DNA of 64,000 nt from Acheta domesticus (taxonomy: Eukaryota > Arthropoda > Insecta > Orthoptera > Gryllidae). The notes under the pieces were generated by a model. The model was not told the origin of the DNA. It searched no databases and saw nothing but the letters and a program-made list of their open reading frames with translations. Each line of letters begins with the position of its first letter. Position 1 is the first letter of the stretch. Both the position numbers and the translations under genes were made by a program. The DNA is taken from contig JAHLJT010008756.1 in assembly GCA_031308135.1 (NCBI GenBank), positions 101,701,746 through 101,765,745 on the forward strand. The letters are read 5' to 3'. Of this stretch, positions 23,930 to 35,728 are shown one piece after another.

Positions 23930-25231
23930 GTAGTCGCCGGCGAAAAGGGACCCGAAGGCGTACGGTACTTGTATTTTCGGGGCTAGCAGTGAATTCAGTA
24001 ATTATTAATCCAAGAGACGAAGTTTTCCAGGAAAGTTTTGAATGCTCTGCAGTAAGTTAAGTAAAATAATGATCGAAATTGGTTAATAAATGCCTATTAT
24101 GAATTTGTACCTCTAATGAAACTGCTATGCTTTGGTAGTCGAGAAAAATGTGTAAATATTTCCTATTTTATATTTCACTTTGTCTCAGAAATGATCCAGA
24201 TGAAAATGAAACGATTCACCCCTCATCAAAAAATTGAACCCAAAATCTTTATTTCTGCTCAGTGTAGTTGATAATGTCCTTTAATTCAAGTGGTGAGCCC
24301 CACAAGCGGGCAGGTTTTCAACACGTTTTCTCCTCAATCTCTCGTTCAGCGTATCTTCGTCATGTTTTCCAGGAGAGAAAAACAGTATTTTCCAATAGTT
24401 ATTGAACTACATGAAAATAAACAAATATGAATATATAATTTGTTGAACATATCATTTTCGCAGATATCGCATGCTTTAAATAACCGCACAGGTCTGGTGC
24501 AAATTCTATGAAAAAAAATTAAATGAGATGAAACTTATCATTGCCTATACAAAACGTTTTAGAGAATATTTTTAGGAAGTTCGGAATTCCATAGCGACCA
24601 TACGGCCGGTGAAAATGGTGATTACGAGCTAAATGAAGGTTAAAGAAAATTAATTGAGATATTGGAAGTCATGGTGCATGTGTATTAAGATATCCAAAGT
24701 ATGGCAGTTTAAGATCAATATTATACATCCATATTTTTTCACCATCCAGCGGTATTAATAAGATGTTTAACGAAAGAACGTTCGTCTCCCTATTTATTGC
24801 ATCCTTGAATATTTTCGAACATTTCATGTACTTTTGTGAAACACATAATTATAAACATTTATTTACAACTATATAAATATATTTCGATATAAGGCAAATG
24901 TTTTTTACAGGGAGGAGAAAACAACAAATAATGACAATTTATAAAAAAATAATTTTCATTTCTGAAGTTAATTCTGTATAAGATGGGAAAAGGCGGGAAG
25001 GATTCAAGAGGCCATCAAAAATAAATATTAGTGGGTGGGGTCATACTTCTGTTGAATACCGCCTTTAAATTTTCCATACCTTTCCAAAGAAGTTTATTGG
25101 ATAAAGATGAACTGCAATTTCGTAATTTATAGTACAACTTTACCTCTGTTAATCTCTTCAGTAAGTATTCATGTTAAATTGAAGCAGGCATTTATTCATA
25201 CGTAAATTTCTAAATGGTAACATCGGCTTAG
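23930..25231. other. AT-rich unassigned DNA
   Basis: No open frame or repeat recognised over 1.3 kb. Confidence 0.55.
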
Positions 25232-25551
25232 GTGGCTTAGGGGGTTAACTGATGTCACTGACGGGGAAGTCCTAAGGTTTGAGTTCCGTAGATGGCAGGA
25301 TGTTCGACACTTGCTAGACAGCTAGGTCAAATTTTGCCGCTCTTTGGAGGAGAATTGTAGTGAACGGCTGCTTCATGGGGATCCCCCAACAAGTTGACGT
25401 GTTGGTCGGTGCCGGGTCTTACCATTTAGGGGGAAGATCACCGCCATCTTCCGTGAAAAACACGCATTACACTTGTGGAACCAAGTGCAACATACACCAC
25501 ACTGCTACACCACAGCAGTTGATGCGAAATAATCAATCAATCCATAGTATA
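25232..25551 (+). mobile_element. SINE1 copy, internally deleted
   Basis: A clear tRNA-like head: A-box region GTGGCTTAGGGGGTTAACTG and B-box GGTTTGAGTTCC (about 25276). It has a shortened body and ends in GCAGTTGATGCGAAATAATC with an AATCAATCAATC tail. Both ends are intact, so the short length (~320 bp) reflects loss of part of the body. Confidence 0.82.
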
Positions 25552-26319
25552 TAGAAAAACAGTAAACGTATTGATGGCGCATACAGTCACTTGCGACAAT
25601 TCAATCTCCTTCCTCTCATCCCTGCTGTTATGCTCAAGGTACAAGATGTTCACAGAAATGCAGCGGAATATTCGAAGCGATGTAAGAGACTCGACCGCCT
25701 GAACACACCTAATAGTTCGGTTTCTACATCACATTCTGTTCTTACTCACAATACTCTCATTTTCATCTCGGCCAAATTAATTTAGGAAAGAAAGTGGTTT
25801 TGCTTTGTTTTATCTTCGGATAAAGCTCGTTTCGCAGAAGTTGCGTGTAACTTTGGATTTCATTACGATTCAGGTTTGATCGCCCGACTTTAGGAAGTTA
25901 AATGTAGAATGAAGTGAACTCTCACAAGGCAAAATCTCTTCTCAAATCAGACAAAAGTCTTCGCGTGTAACGTGGGAAGTCTTGAGAGTGGTGACTCCCC
26001 AAGATAAGGAAAATGAGGTGCAGCAGAGAAACTCTGTGAAAGAAATAGTTGTAATGAGAAACGAATACCAAATTAATTCCCTTATATTAACATTCGTTTA
26101 AAGTATATTTATTAGTAGCCTTGGATATTTAGTTACAGCAATTTTATTTTTAAATAATTAATACGCACAACTAACATGAAAATATTGATTGCTGAAATTA
26201 ATAATTCTTCGGACTTGGGTTAGTTTATATGGTGTAAATTGGGTCTATAACAAAAAAATGACATCAAAATATTCCATGAATGTTTCTTTAATCAATATTC
26301 TCTCAATGAAATAAGAAAT
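25552..26319. other. Unassigned DNA
   Basis: AT-rich; nothing recognised. Confidence 0.5.
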
Positions 26320-27886
26320 ACTACTGATGCTACAGAATGGCACAGACTTTCCCGTATTGGTTTTCTATTTCCTTGGGTCTTCGCTAGCTATTCGGAATTG
26401 CCACGTACTCTTTCTTTCTCATTTTCTTAATTTTTCTAACGGAAATATTAATTTTAAAATATTAAAGAACACAAAAACCTAGTCCTAAATTGCAATTTTC
26501 TTTTAAAAAGTGTGCCGTTTTAAAGAAAATTGCATTTTAGCGCTACTAAAAATTTGAAGCTCATTTTCACAGAAAATATTTGAGTTTTCAAAATAATTTA
26601 TTTGAAGTTATTTGAAGCACATACACTCACAAATATAATAATGTCTACAAATAGCTGGTAATGTGCATATTAAAGATGTGAGAGATATTTTAAAAAAATT
26701 ACATATGTGTAATTTTCGAAAAAACAAAAATTTCCTCAATGTAAACTTTACGTCATATTAAAGAGTGCCATTAGCACTATCCGATCGAAAAGTTTGAAGA
26801 AATTTTTTTAGCAATTTGTGAGAAAATGGCGTTTGAGCGTTTCTGAAAATGCGGAAATTTGAGCTAGTTTTCACAGAAAACGGTTGTGTTTTTGATAAAC
26901 TTTACTTGACATTATTTAAAGCACATGTACTCATAAATATAATAATGTGAACACGCCGCTAGTGTAAATATTAACGACGTGAAAGACAAGCCAATAAAAT
27001 TACATTTTTGCAATTTTTGAAAAAACAAAAGACTACAGCTACATGGCGTTTTTGTCAAATCATAAAATACATTAAGCACTACAGTTACCAAAAGTTTAAA
27101 GAAAAAATTTGAAGCCGTTTTTGAGAAAATCTGGTTTTTGTAATTTTTTAAAATTGCACATATTGCACGTAATATTGCGCGAAAAATACTAAAATTTTCA
27201 AAACAATGTACAAGACCTTAAACAAAGAACTCACTTTGGAGAACACATTTTATTTGTAGGAAAAATCTTTATCTTTAATTTTGTCGTTGGAGAAAGACGC
27301 CGAAAAAATTTCAAACTTTCACAATTTTCGAAAATTCAGACTTATCCGTGAAAATCGGACCTATTCCACCATGTTAATAAGTGTATTTTACTCTATTCAT
27401 GCAAGAAATTTAAGGAAAAAATTTGGAGCAGTTTTTGAGAAAATTTTGAAAATGTCCAGGGGGATTGATGTAAAGTACCCCCAAATTTTGAAGAATCTTT
27501 TTCAAAATCTCAAAGCTTTGACTCGAACCAGATAGATTGGGGAATATCCATTTTGGAAGAAATCATACGTATGGTTTAGGCGCTAGCAGTGTTCACAGAC
27601 GGACGGACGGACGGACAGTGAGACGGACGGACAAACGGACGTTTTCCTTTCAATTGTTTTTTCGGTATCAAGGACCCACAAAAGAGGGGTTCTGGCTACA
27701 CCACGTGTTAGGGGATTTATTTTCTTAATTTAGCAACTGGATTTATCCATTTTTTCGTTATCACGGCCCGGCAACGAATTTTTGTCTCCGGAAAATTGGC
27801 CATTTTTTCGCGCAGCATTACATAACTTTCCCTATACTACGTATACCACTCCGTGTATACTTACGTATACGGGAAAGTAAAAATTG
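26320..27886 (+). repeat. Family A repeat, full-length copy
   Basis: Among the best-preserved copies. The 5' end is CTACTGATGCTACAGAATGG then ACAGACTTTCCCGTATTGG. The GACGGACGG tract is at about 27597-27640. The 3' end has ACTTTCCCTATACTACGTAT paired with ACGTATACGGGAAAGT, then AAAAATTG. The 84-codon frame at 27281-27535 is incidental. Confidence 0.87.
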
Positions 27887-27887
27887 T

Positions 27888-28165
27888 GAGAGGTGTAAGA
27901 TTTACATCTCTATCCTTGTTAAAATAGAGAAAAAACAAATTGTCTGGTACGGTCATGTTACGCGCGTGATTGGTGAAAGATTACCAAAAGAGTATTGCAG
28001 TGAATACCTGTAGAAAAACAGAAATGAGGAAGACCAAGGCTTGCACGGCAACAGGAACTACAAGAGTCTATGACGGCAAAAGAAATGCAAGATGATCTAT
28101 GAACAAATATAGAGGAATGGAGACTGAGAGGGGAACGACGACAGCTGTAGAGCAACTCCTTATTA
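27888..28165 (+). pseudogene. LINE 3'-terminal fragment
   Basis: Frame-interrupted plus-strand translation reads IVWYGHVTRV, then RLPKEY, then WRLRGERRQL and a stop. This order (WYGHV, RLPK, final WRL-ERRQ) is typical of the C-terminal end of ORF2 in several non-LTR retrotransposon groups. Internal stops and frame shifts make it a dead fragment. It begins immediately after the 3' end of a family A copy. Confidence 0.7.
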
Positions 28166-28429
28166 TAAATGTTTCTTTAATATTTCACAATGTTAATGTA
28201 ATAGCAACATTGAGATATTCCACTTTTTTTAATTATTAACTTCTTTCGTGCCTCGCGATGGGCAAGCCAATCGTGATATCCCTGCTATTTCAAATATAAT
28301 CTTTATCTTCATTGCCCATTTAGTCATTTGAGGTATACTTACTACTCCTACTGGTATTAATATTAATAAATCTTGATACTGTTTACAGTCTTATGGATAA
28401 TTTTATAAATAAGTATTTTGTTTGACAAA

Positions 28430-29615
28430 GATAGTTGGGAGTGTTTACCGATTAGCCATTCGTAGTTTTTAGTTTTTAATTCTAGTTCTTTTCTTTTTTA
28501 TGTGGTCCTGCCACGTTAATCTTCTATCCAAATGAACACCTAAGTATTTATCTTCATTACTTCCAGAGATCTGTGTACTGTTTATTGTAATTGCTGGCAG
28601 TCGCCTTTTCGTAGAGCGAAGATCACATGTTTAGATTTCAGTTCGTTGATTTTAATGTGCCAACGAGAAAGCTACTGGTTCATTGTTTTTAAATAGTTTC
28701 TAGTGCTTCTGATGCTGCTTTGCGATCTTCGCTGGATGCTAGTACTGCTGTATTATCGGCGAAGGTGGCTGTTACAACATTGTTTGTTGTTGGTGAAGTT
28801 AGTGAATGATATTCATTAGTGAATATGAGATACATTACAGGTCCCAAAACACTGCCTTGAGAGACGCCGGCTTCTATTGGTCGAAATGAGGATAGGGCCG
28901 TTTTATATTTTACTTGGAAGAATCTATTTGTTAAATAAGATTTGATAAGGGTGAAGACATGGGATGAAAATATTTTCTTGATTTTATACAACAGCCCATG
29001 ATGCTATATTTTGTCAAAGGTCACACGAAGGTCTTGTGTCACATCTAGAAATACCGCTGAATCTTCTATTTTTAAAGTCTTCGTTGATCATGTTTACTAT
29101 TCTGTGAACTTGTTCAATTGTTGAAGGTTGTTTTCGGAATACAAATTGATGGTCTAGAATCAGGTCGTTTTTTTTAAGATTGGTAGCAGTCGTTTCAGGA
29201 CGAGTTTCTCAAGCACATTCGAGAGAATGGGTAACATGCTGATGGGTCGGTAGGAAGTGAGATGATGTGGATCATTCTCAGGTTTTGGGAAGACTATAAT
29301 TTGCGCCTATTTTCTAGTGTGGAGGGAAGTAGGACATTCTTTCTATTGCATTAAATATTGATGAGATAAGTGTTATTGATTTTCTGGATAGGTTCTGGGA
29401 TCTAAGCTGTTATGAGATCGTATCCGGGTGCTTTGTTGCGAGGTAGTCTCTTGATAGCTTTTTTTATTTCCTTGGATGTAAACGGCTTTATTGTAGGTGA
29501 CAATTGTATTGGTGATGCGATGGATATCATAAAGGGATTACTTCCTCTGCTATTATCAGTATGATTATTTCTTTAGTTGCCCTGCTATGCTCATAAATTC
29601 TCTCAATGTTAAAAT
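28430..29615 (-). pseudogene. Jockey-like reverse transcriptase relic
   Basis: Minus-strand translation across several frames gives ordered RT landmarks. These are NKAPGYDLIT (about 29430), SYRPISMLP then VLEKLVLKRLLPI (about 29190-29260), GVSQGSVLGPV (about 28850) and FADNTAVLAS (about 28750). A YLGVHLDRRLTWQDHI-like thumb segment follows at about 28520. The catalytic site reads FADN where active enzymes have (Y/F)ADD. There are stops and frame shifts, and endonuclease and ORF1 are not visible here. It is a 5'-truncated, inactive copy of a non-LTR retrotransposon. Confidence 0.85.
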
Positions 29616-31274
29616 ATTATTATATTAACTTCATTTTTAAATCAAATCATATATTTCGACATACATTTCTCACCTTACCTGCTGCGTGTGGACGTGTAAT
29701 TCTACACAGAATTATGATTCTTCGACGTTCTGTGGATGAAAACTAACTATTGAATTTATGGCAACTACTATAAATTATCAGTCTATTCTTTTCTCAAAAA
29801 CTTTTTTAACATTTATTCTGAAATTCTTACGAAATTCTATTGAGCTCGTGAATGAAGTGATCAATTTTCTTCTGTACAAACATTAAAGTAGCCCACAGTT
29901 TTGAATAAAGTTCGTAAGATTACGACAATGACTTCTCAGATGTTCTTCTCGGAGGTCTTCGGGCTAGATGTTTTCATAGGATGTCTTCGATGCCTCTATT
30001 ATCGCGCTCTTGCCGATTATTAGAATACATTACAAACGTTCTCGGAATGTCTTCGACTATTTTATGCTTCATAGGATTCAATAATTTCTATTAAATTAAT
30101 TTGCGGATGCGACTGGCCTTGGATGTGTTTCGGGTGAAACACCTCCGCGCGACGTATTGAACAATTCCAGCCCCGTCCACCTAATCCTAATATAAATTCC
30201 CTCAAAATGTGGAGTCTGTTTGAATTCAAATCTCAAATTACATTAACAAAAATCACAATTATAATTCAATGCGAATAACACCTTCGAACTCTTACTGTGC
30301 ACAAAGACTATTCATCAGTTACCCGTCATCCCCGTGCATCAAAACTATTCATCAGTTACCCGTCTCAATATCATTTACTAATACCCCGGTCTACACTGAA
30401 ACAAACATTCGCACCGCACCGATTGCTTACGTGTGTTTAGCTCGGCAGCTTTAGAGAGAGTGGCTATTTCAACCTTCCCACATAATCACGGCGTTCAAAG
30501 CCCTTTCCATACCTCTCACATGTAATGTATCCGGGGTCCGTGCTCCGCAAAACAATAACGATTTAGCATCAATCATGGAATTTTATTAACAGGCGCGCAA
30601 TATAGTGGTCATTATCGGTTGTCGAAGTCCTAGTTCAATAGTACCACTTGTTCACAAACTCCGTCCACGGTACAGATCCATATCGTCATCCACATCTGAA
30701 AATAGGGATATAACTTTTAATATTAACTTTCGAATTAAAATTTCAAAATGTCTGTACGTTATGAAAACTGTTATCATTATGCTAATAATATTTCGTGTTA
30801 AAATAGCATTACTAAAAAAATTATGAACTTAGCAAGGCGCTCAACAAGTCGAGTCGGTAGTCCTTCGCTACCTCACCTACTCCTCTCTGTTATAACACTA
30901 GCAATGCCTCTCTTGAATGTTCACTGTTTCATGACGCAGGTTTATCAATGTCAAATATGTTCCTTGTTTCTTATTTCCTTGCCATTTTTCATTTGTTACC
31001 AAATCCCTGTGCTACTATTTGCTAATTCCTTTAATCATTAAATTAATTTTTTTAACTATAATTACGTCCTAACGTTTCAAAAAATACATTCATGTATTTT
31101 CTTCATTTATTTATTAATTTCTACATCGACCCGAATAAGGGTGTCTATCTACTTACCATTTCAATCTTCGTGTCATTTTCATGGCTCCCTGGGTTTGTCT
31201 TTTGAATTGATTAATATTTTCTCATATTCACAATGAGCCTCAACATTTTCTTTCCCTTCACTTCCGCTCTCCCA
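29616..31274. other. Unassigned DNA
   Basis: AT-rich. Contains a ~40-bp direct repeat with shared core ACTATTCATCAGTTACCCGT at about 30307-30364. No gene recognised. Short frames of 60-73 codons show no motif. Confidence 0.5.
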
Positions 31275-31510
31275 TGTCAACATGTGAGGTATTGTAATGT
31301 ATATAAGTGTAAGTGTGTGTCTGTAATCCCAAATGACAAGTAGGTGGAATCGTGGGTCTGTGGATCGTATGTTCTTTTGTGATTGGATGGGTACTGCTTC
31401 AGCATTCACCTACTGCAGTTCAGAGAAACCTCGGGAAATTCCTGATGCTAGCATCCGGTCGTTAGAATTCTCCTGCAGACAGCGGTTGACTTCCATTTAG
31501 CTACGTGAGT
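31275..31510 (-). mobile_element. SINE1 fragment (diverged)
   Basis: Shares the middle of the body: AAGTGTAAGTGTGTGTCTG, GGTACTGCTTCAGCATTC, and GAATTCTCCTGCAGACAGCG then TTGACTTCCATTTAGCTA. It lacks a recognisable head and tail, and is the most diverged copy listed. Confidence 0.55.
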
Positions 31511-32581
31511 AATGACGTAGGAAAATCAGGATTCGACATGGTTTCAATTATAAGTGCAAAGCGAAATAATTCCCGAGTGTTATTTTTCATCAATTTGTTA
31601 ATAAAAGTTGGAAGGTCGCAAGTGTTACAGGTATAATGAAATTAACAATCAATTAAAAAAAGAAACAGTTACTCCAGCCGCAAAGGGCCAAATCAATGTC
31701 GATGCAACCATGTTGCAAAGACGAGGGTGTTGCCTCTGAGCCACTGCAGTCGGCGCTTGAATGTTAGCCAAGCGAGCGGAGGAGTGGAGTGCACACAGCC
31801 GCGTGCACCGGAGGAGAGGAACTGGACGCGCACGGAGCGGCTTCCCTCCCTCCCCGCCTCTCCCCCTCCCACCGAAAGTGGAGCGACTCTTCTCTTCGGT
31901 TCCACTACAATGACCAATACTTTCCAATTCGGAATCCAGTTTTTATTGCTGCGGAACGTATATTTCTCGGAATATGCCTTGCATGCCTACACTCCAGAGA
32001 GTGAACGAGAAAAGAGGCGAAAAATATACTTTTGTCTATAAACCGATTAAGTTATGTGTGAGGGACTTTAGGCGTACTTTTATAATACTGGTTTCTTCAG
32101 AAAAAGGCAACGAATAGATTAATTTAAAAAAATAATTCAACCATTTTACAAACGCTTTAATATGTTTAATTAAAAATTCTGACCAACACATGTCCTTGAT
32201 TTGCGTGTATTCAGTGGGCCTACAAACAGTAATTATATTTTTATTGATTGTAGGTCCTACGAATAAGAGAAAATAGTTCCCGAAAATGCGTTTTGATTAC
32301 GTTTTTAAAAAACTTTTGAAAACATTCATATTGTGAATTAATTATTTTTAATGCAAAATATTAGCCATAATTCTGCTTAAAAGAATTATCCTGAGCATCT
32401 AGTACACAGAATTTATTATATGTTTATTGCAAGAAAAAAGAACGAATTTCTTTCTATACTATTTTCTTTCCAATTTTATTATTACGAATTTATCACACCT
32501 TAGCTGTTACCACGAATTTCATAATGACTGTTGTAAGAAATACATTTTATCGTGGAGATTATAAAGTTTTATTGGTAAGAA
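31511..32581. other. Unassigned DNA with a GC-rich patch
   Basis: A patch at about 31780-31890 is GC-rich with several CpGs, too short to call an island. The rest is AT-rich. Confidence 0.45.
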
Positions 32582-32583
32582 TA

Positions 32584-33135
32584 CAGGATGTCCGGGGAGG
32601 AAACGTCAAAACTTCGAAAATAAGCTCTTAAGACAATTCTAAGCATATTTTGTCTAGTAAAGTACGTGGATATTCCGAATGGTTGAGCCGCAATAAGCAC
32701 TCAAAAGTTGGTTTGAAAAATTGATTTCTAGGGAAAAAATTGCATTATGGAAGTATATAAACACTTCAGGAACATGTAAATTGCTTATTATTTTCAAAAG
32801 AAGTGAATATATTTGTTCAGAAAGACAAATTAAGGAGAAATGAAAAAGGAGTCGAATTGTGTAAATTGGGTGCTTTTTTTCTCGCTTAATTTTTATTTCT
32901 GAACAAATATATTCATTTCTTTTGTAAATAATAAACAATTTACATGCTTCTGAAGTGTTTATATGCTTCTATAACGCAAATTTTTGCCTAGAAATCAATT
33001 TTTCAAACCAACTTTTGAGTGCTTATTGCGGCTAGACCATTCGGAATATCCACGAAGTTTATCAGACAAAATATGCTTAGAATTGTCTTAAGAGCTTATT
33101 TTCGAAGTTTCGACGTTTCCTCCCCGGACAGCCTG
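32584..33135. mobile_element. Foldback MITE, full length
   Basis: A 552-bp element made almost wholly of two inverted arms (32584 to about 32840 and about 32877 to 33135). The ends are CAGGATGTCCGGGGAGG and its complement CCTCCCCGGACAGCCTG (one change). It is flanked on both sides by TA (32582-32583 and 33136-33137), consistent with a TA target-site duplication as in Tc1/mariner-type insertions. No transposase is encoded. A transcript through it would form a ~250-bp hairpin. Confidence 0.88.
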
Positions 33136-33196
33136 TATATAAGGACCACGCCTGTACCGTACTTTTCCACGATAAATCAAGTCTTAAACATACCGA

Positions 33197-33541
33197 TCCC
33201 CGGTGGTCGAGATCGTTAAAGCAGTAGTGGTCGAAGCGATCTAGGATAGAAGGATCGCGGGTTCGAGATCCGCCTCGGGCATGGTTTATTTGTGTTCGTT
33301 CTTTCTCCCCCTGTCATCACCATATCATGTCATCTTCACAGTTACTGTAACGTTAAACCCAATAGTGGTCGCTAATGACGTAGATGTTGACGCGACCTTA
33401 AATAACAAAAAAAAAGTCATAAACACACTCTGGATCGCCATGATACAAACCGACCTCCACTGCCAGATAGCCGATGCCTTTCATGCTATGCAGCAGTTAC
33501 AGCATGCAGCAGAGAGAGAGGAACAAAGAGTTGTCGTATAG
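33197..33541 (+). mobile_element. SINE3-like element, tRNA-derived head
   Basis: A tRNA-like segment at 33199-33281 has an A-box-like TGGTCGAGATCG and a B-box GGTTCGAGATCC, and ends CCTCGGGCATGG. A ~250-bp body follows. This head arrangement is common in insect SINEs. Only one copy is seen here, so family membership and the 3' end are inferred. The 86-codon open frame in the body is not convincing. Confidence 0.55.
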
Positions 33542-33544
33542 AAG

Positions 33545-34844
33545 CGCTGTAACCTTCAATTTTTCTGAAGTTAGATATAGTGGCCTTCCATTACTGTAGT
33601 TAACAACTTGAAGTTGAAATCCGGCAGCTTGCATCCACTGGTTCTGTTGCAATCAACTTGGGATTGGGAGACAAACGCAAAGGCTCTCACCATATTCTTC
33701 TGGTCTTATTGTCTGAACCAACGGCATGAATTTAAACATTAGTAAATGTGCAAACATGAACAAGCAGCTTACGTTTATAACTTCAAAAACTTAACTCAAA
33801 GACTGGTAGGGATAGCAATTCTGTATGTCCTTCTTTTAGATATTTCTCCATTTCTAACTGGCGAGTACTGTCAAGCCAACAGAATAGGACGCTTCCCTTC
33901 TTTGATGCGGTCCTGCAACGATTGATTCGATAGTCAGCGCCCAATTGGATAAAAGCCAAGTTTTGGGTGTTGCAGAAGACGAAGTTCATTATAAGACGAA
34001 CGAGATTTTAATGCTGCAACCGACGACAGGGTTCTGGCGCGAGTAGCGGCGCCAAGGGCTGGCCGAATGCCCAGAGCGACTTTTGAAACTAACTCCTGTG
34101 CACTGGTTCGCTCAGACCAGATGTTCACTTCACAGGAAGAAAACACCTCGTGGCTTGTCATTATGAAGAATATTTATAGGTTGAAATGTTATCACAAAAA
34201 ATATTACGATTGAAAATAACTTCTTGTAGTTGTTTTGGGAATTAATAGCAATCTATTTTCCCACGATATGCGATTGTGAAAGTTAGTTAAGACGAGAAAG
34301 TAGGTTATTCACTTCTTGGTGGAACTTCTGGTCTTGAGTGCGTGATTCACACGCCTGTCATCTTTCAGGAATATTATTAAAACAGCAATATGCGAATGCA
34401 ATGAACGAATTAAGAACTTTCGAACTCGAAGACTCATCTTTTATAAATAACTCAGAAACTGAAGAATTCAATGAGATAGATCCAAAAATAATTCATTCGA
34501 TGCTTTTAAGGTGAAATACGAACATCAGAAAGTTGGAAAGTAGCATGGAATTTTGCGAATGTTCTGACTTTCAGATAGAACTGGATTTTAATATGTTTCT
34601 TTCTCAAAGCTTTCTCCTAGAGAAATGCAGAATATGCGATTCCAAGAATGACATTTTAATGACATTTTCTGTATTCTGCATTTGTGTATTTTATAGTGGC
34701 ACAAAAAGCCCTTTCCTCGGTAATCTTCTAAGCCACAAGCAACAGTTTTCACCCCGGTCCCTGCGTATAATATTTATTTCCTAATTGAGACGAAACGCTA
34801 AGTGCTTCGCGATGCATAACAAAGACGGAATCTTGGGCGGCGTT
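33545..34844. other. Unassigned DNA
   Basis: AT-rich; open frames up to 83 codons without recognisable motifs. Confidence 0.5.
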
Positions 34845-35070
34845 CCGTCTGCTTGAACACTCCTCCAGGCGGCTCGCGGGCTGCTCAGTGTTGGATGACC
34901 CATTTACTGTACCTGAACTAATAAACTGTGCTCGGTCCATCGCGTGACAGACTGCGAGTGCATCCCGTGACAGCCTGCGGGAGCCCGGGCGCGCCCCGGG
35001 CCGTGACCGCCGCGCCGGCGCTGGCCGCGGGGGGTGGGCGACTGAAGAAAGCCGGTTAAAGGGCGCTCTC
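34845..35070. promoter_or_regulatory. CpG island 4 (small)
   Basis: A GC- and CpG-rich block around GAGCCCGGGCGCGCCCCGGG, which is itself a near-palindrome (about 34981-35000). A 107-codon minus-strand frame covers it but has no known domain. Possible promoter. Confidence 0.45.
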
Positions 35071-35398
35071 ACGTTACATGCTTCATGTAATGCAAGGGGT
35101 GGGCACGGCCGAAGAGAATAGGTGTACCAACTGCTAGCCTAAAAAAGGCTTTTTAAGGTTAGATCTCACAGTTCTCGCTGTCGACTTGGGTCTAGAATTC
35201 CTAGACACAGCGAGTAGCGCATTCTATTGTTCCAATGTTCCCATTATTTTATATCCAGTTGTCAGGATAATAGAAATTGTGTGGTGTTCTGTGTGTTGAC
35301 AACCATGAATCTATCTCAAACCAATATTAATATTCTTGAAAATATCCATAACGTCACCAATTGTTATAATTTTCCTTCAGCTCCTGATTCCTGCCTGT

Positions 35399-35475
35399 CC
35401 GCAACCTTCGTGAAGACAGGCCTAGCAACTGGTTGATGACGTCACCACGCGTACGGTCTTTCACGAAGGTTGCGG
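35399..35475. repeat. 16-bp perfect hairpin with CRE-like loop
   Basis: CCGCAACCTTCGTGAA (35399-35414) is exactly reverse-complementary to 35460-35475. Pairing extends inward across a single bulge. The ~45-nt loop contains GATGACGTCACC, a full CRE/ATF-type palindrome (TGACGTCA). Confidence 0.85.
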
Positions 35476-35693
35476 TAGGGTTCGAATACCTTAGGCGGCT
35501 GCAATGTTATTTATTATGATCGTATTTCCGAGGCTCATTCTTGCAACTTGAACACGTTATAACTACCCTTTATCTGTGCTAAAAGAAAAAATTGCTTTCT
35601 CTCTAGAAACCTTTGGTAAGAATTGTATTTCGATAACTGCAAGGAAGATAACTGTCATGCTTCTGAAATATAAGATACTCATGGGAACCAACA

Positions 35694-35728
<35 letters not shown>

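Noticed and set aside
33199..33281. Functional tRNA gene
   Set aside because: Acceptor-stem pairing is not evident, and the downstream sequence looks like a SINE body.
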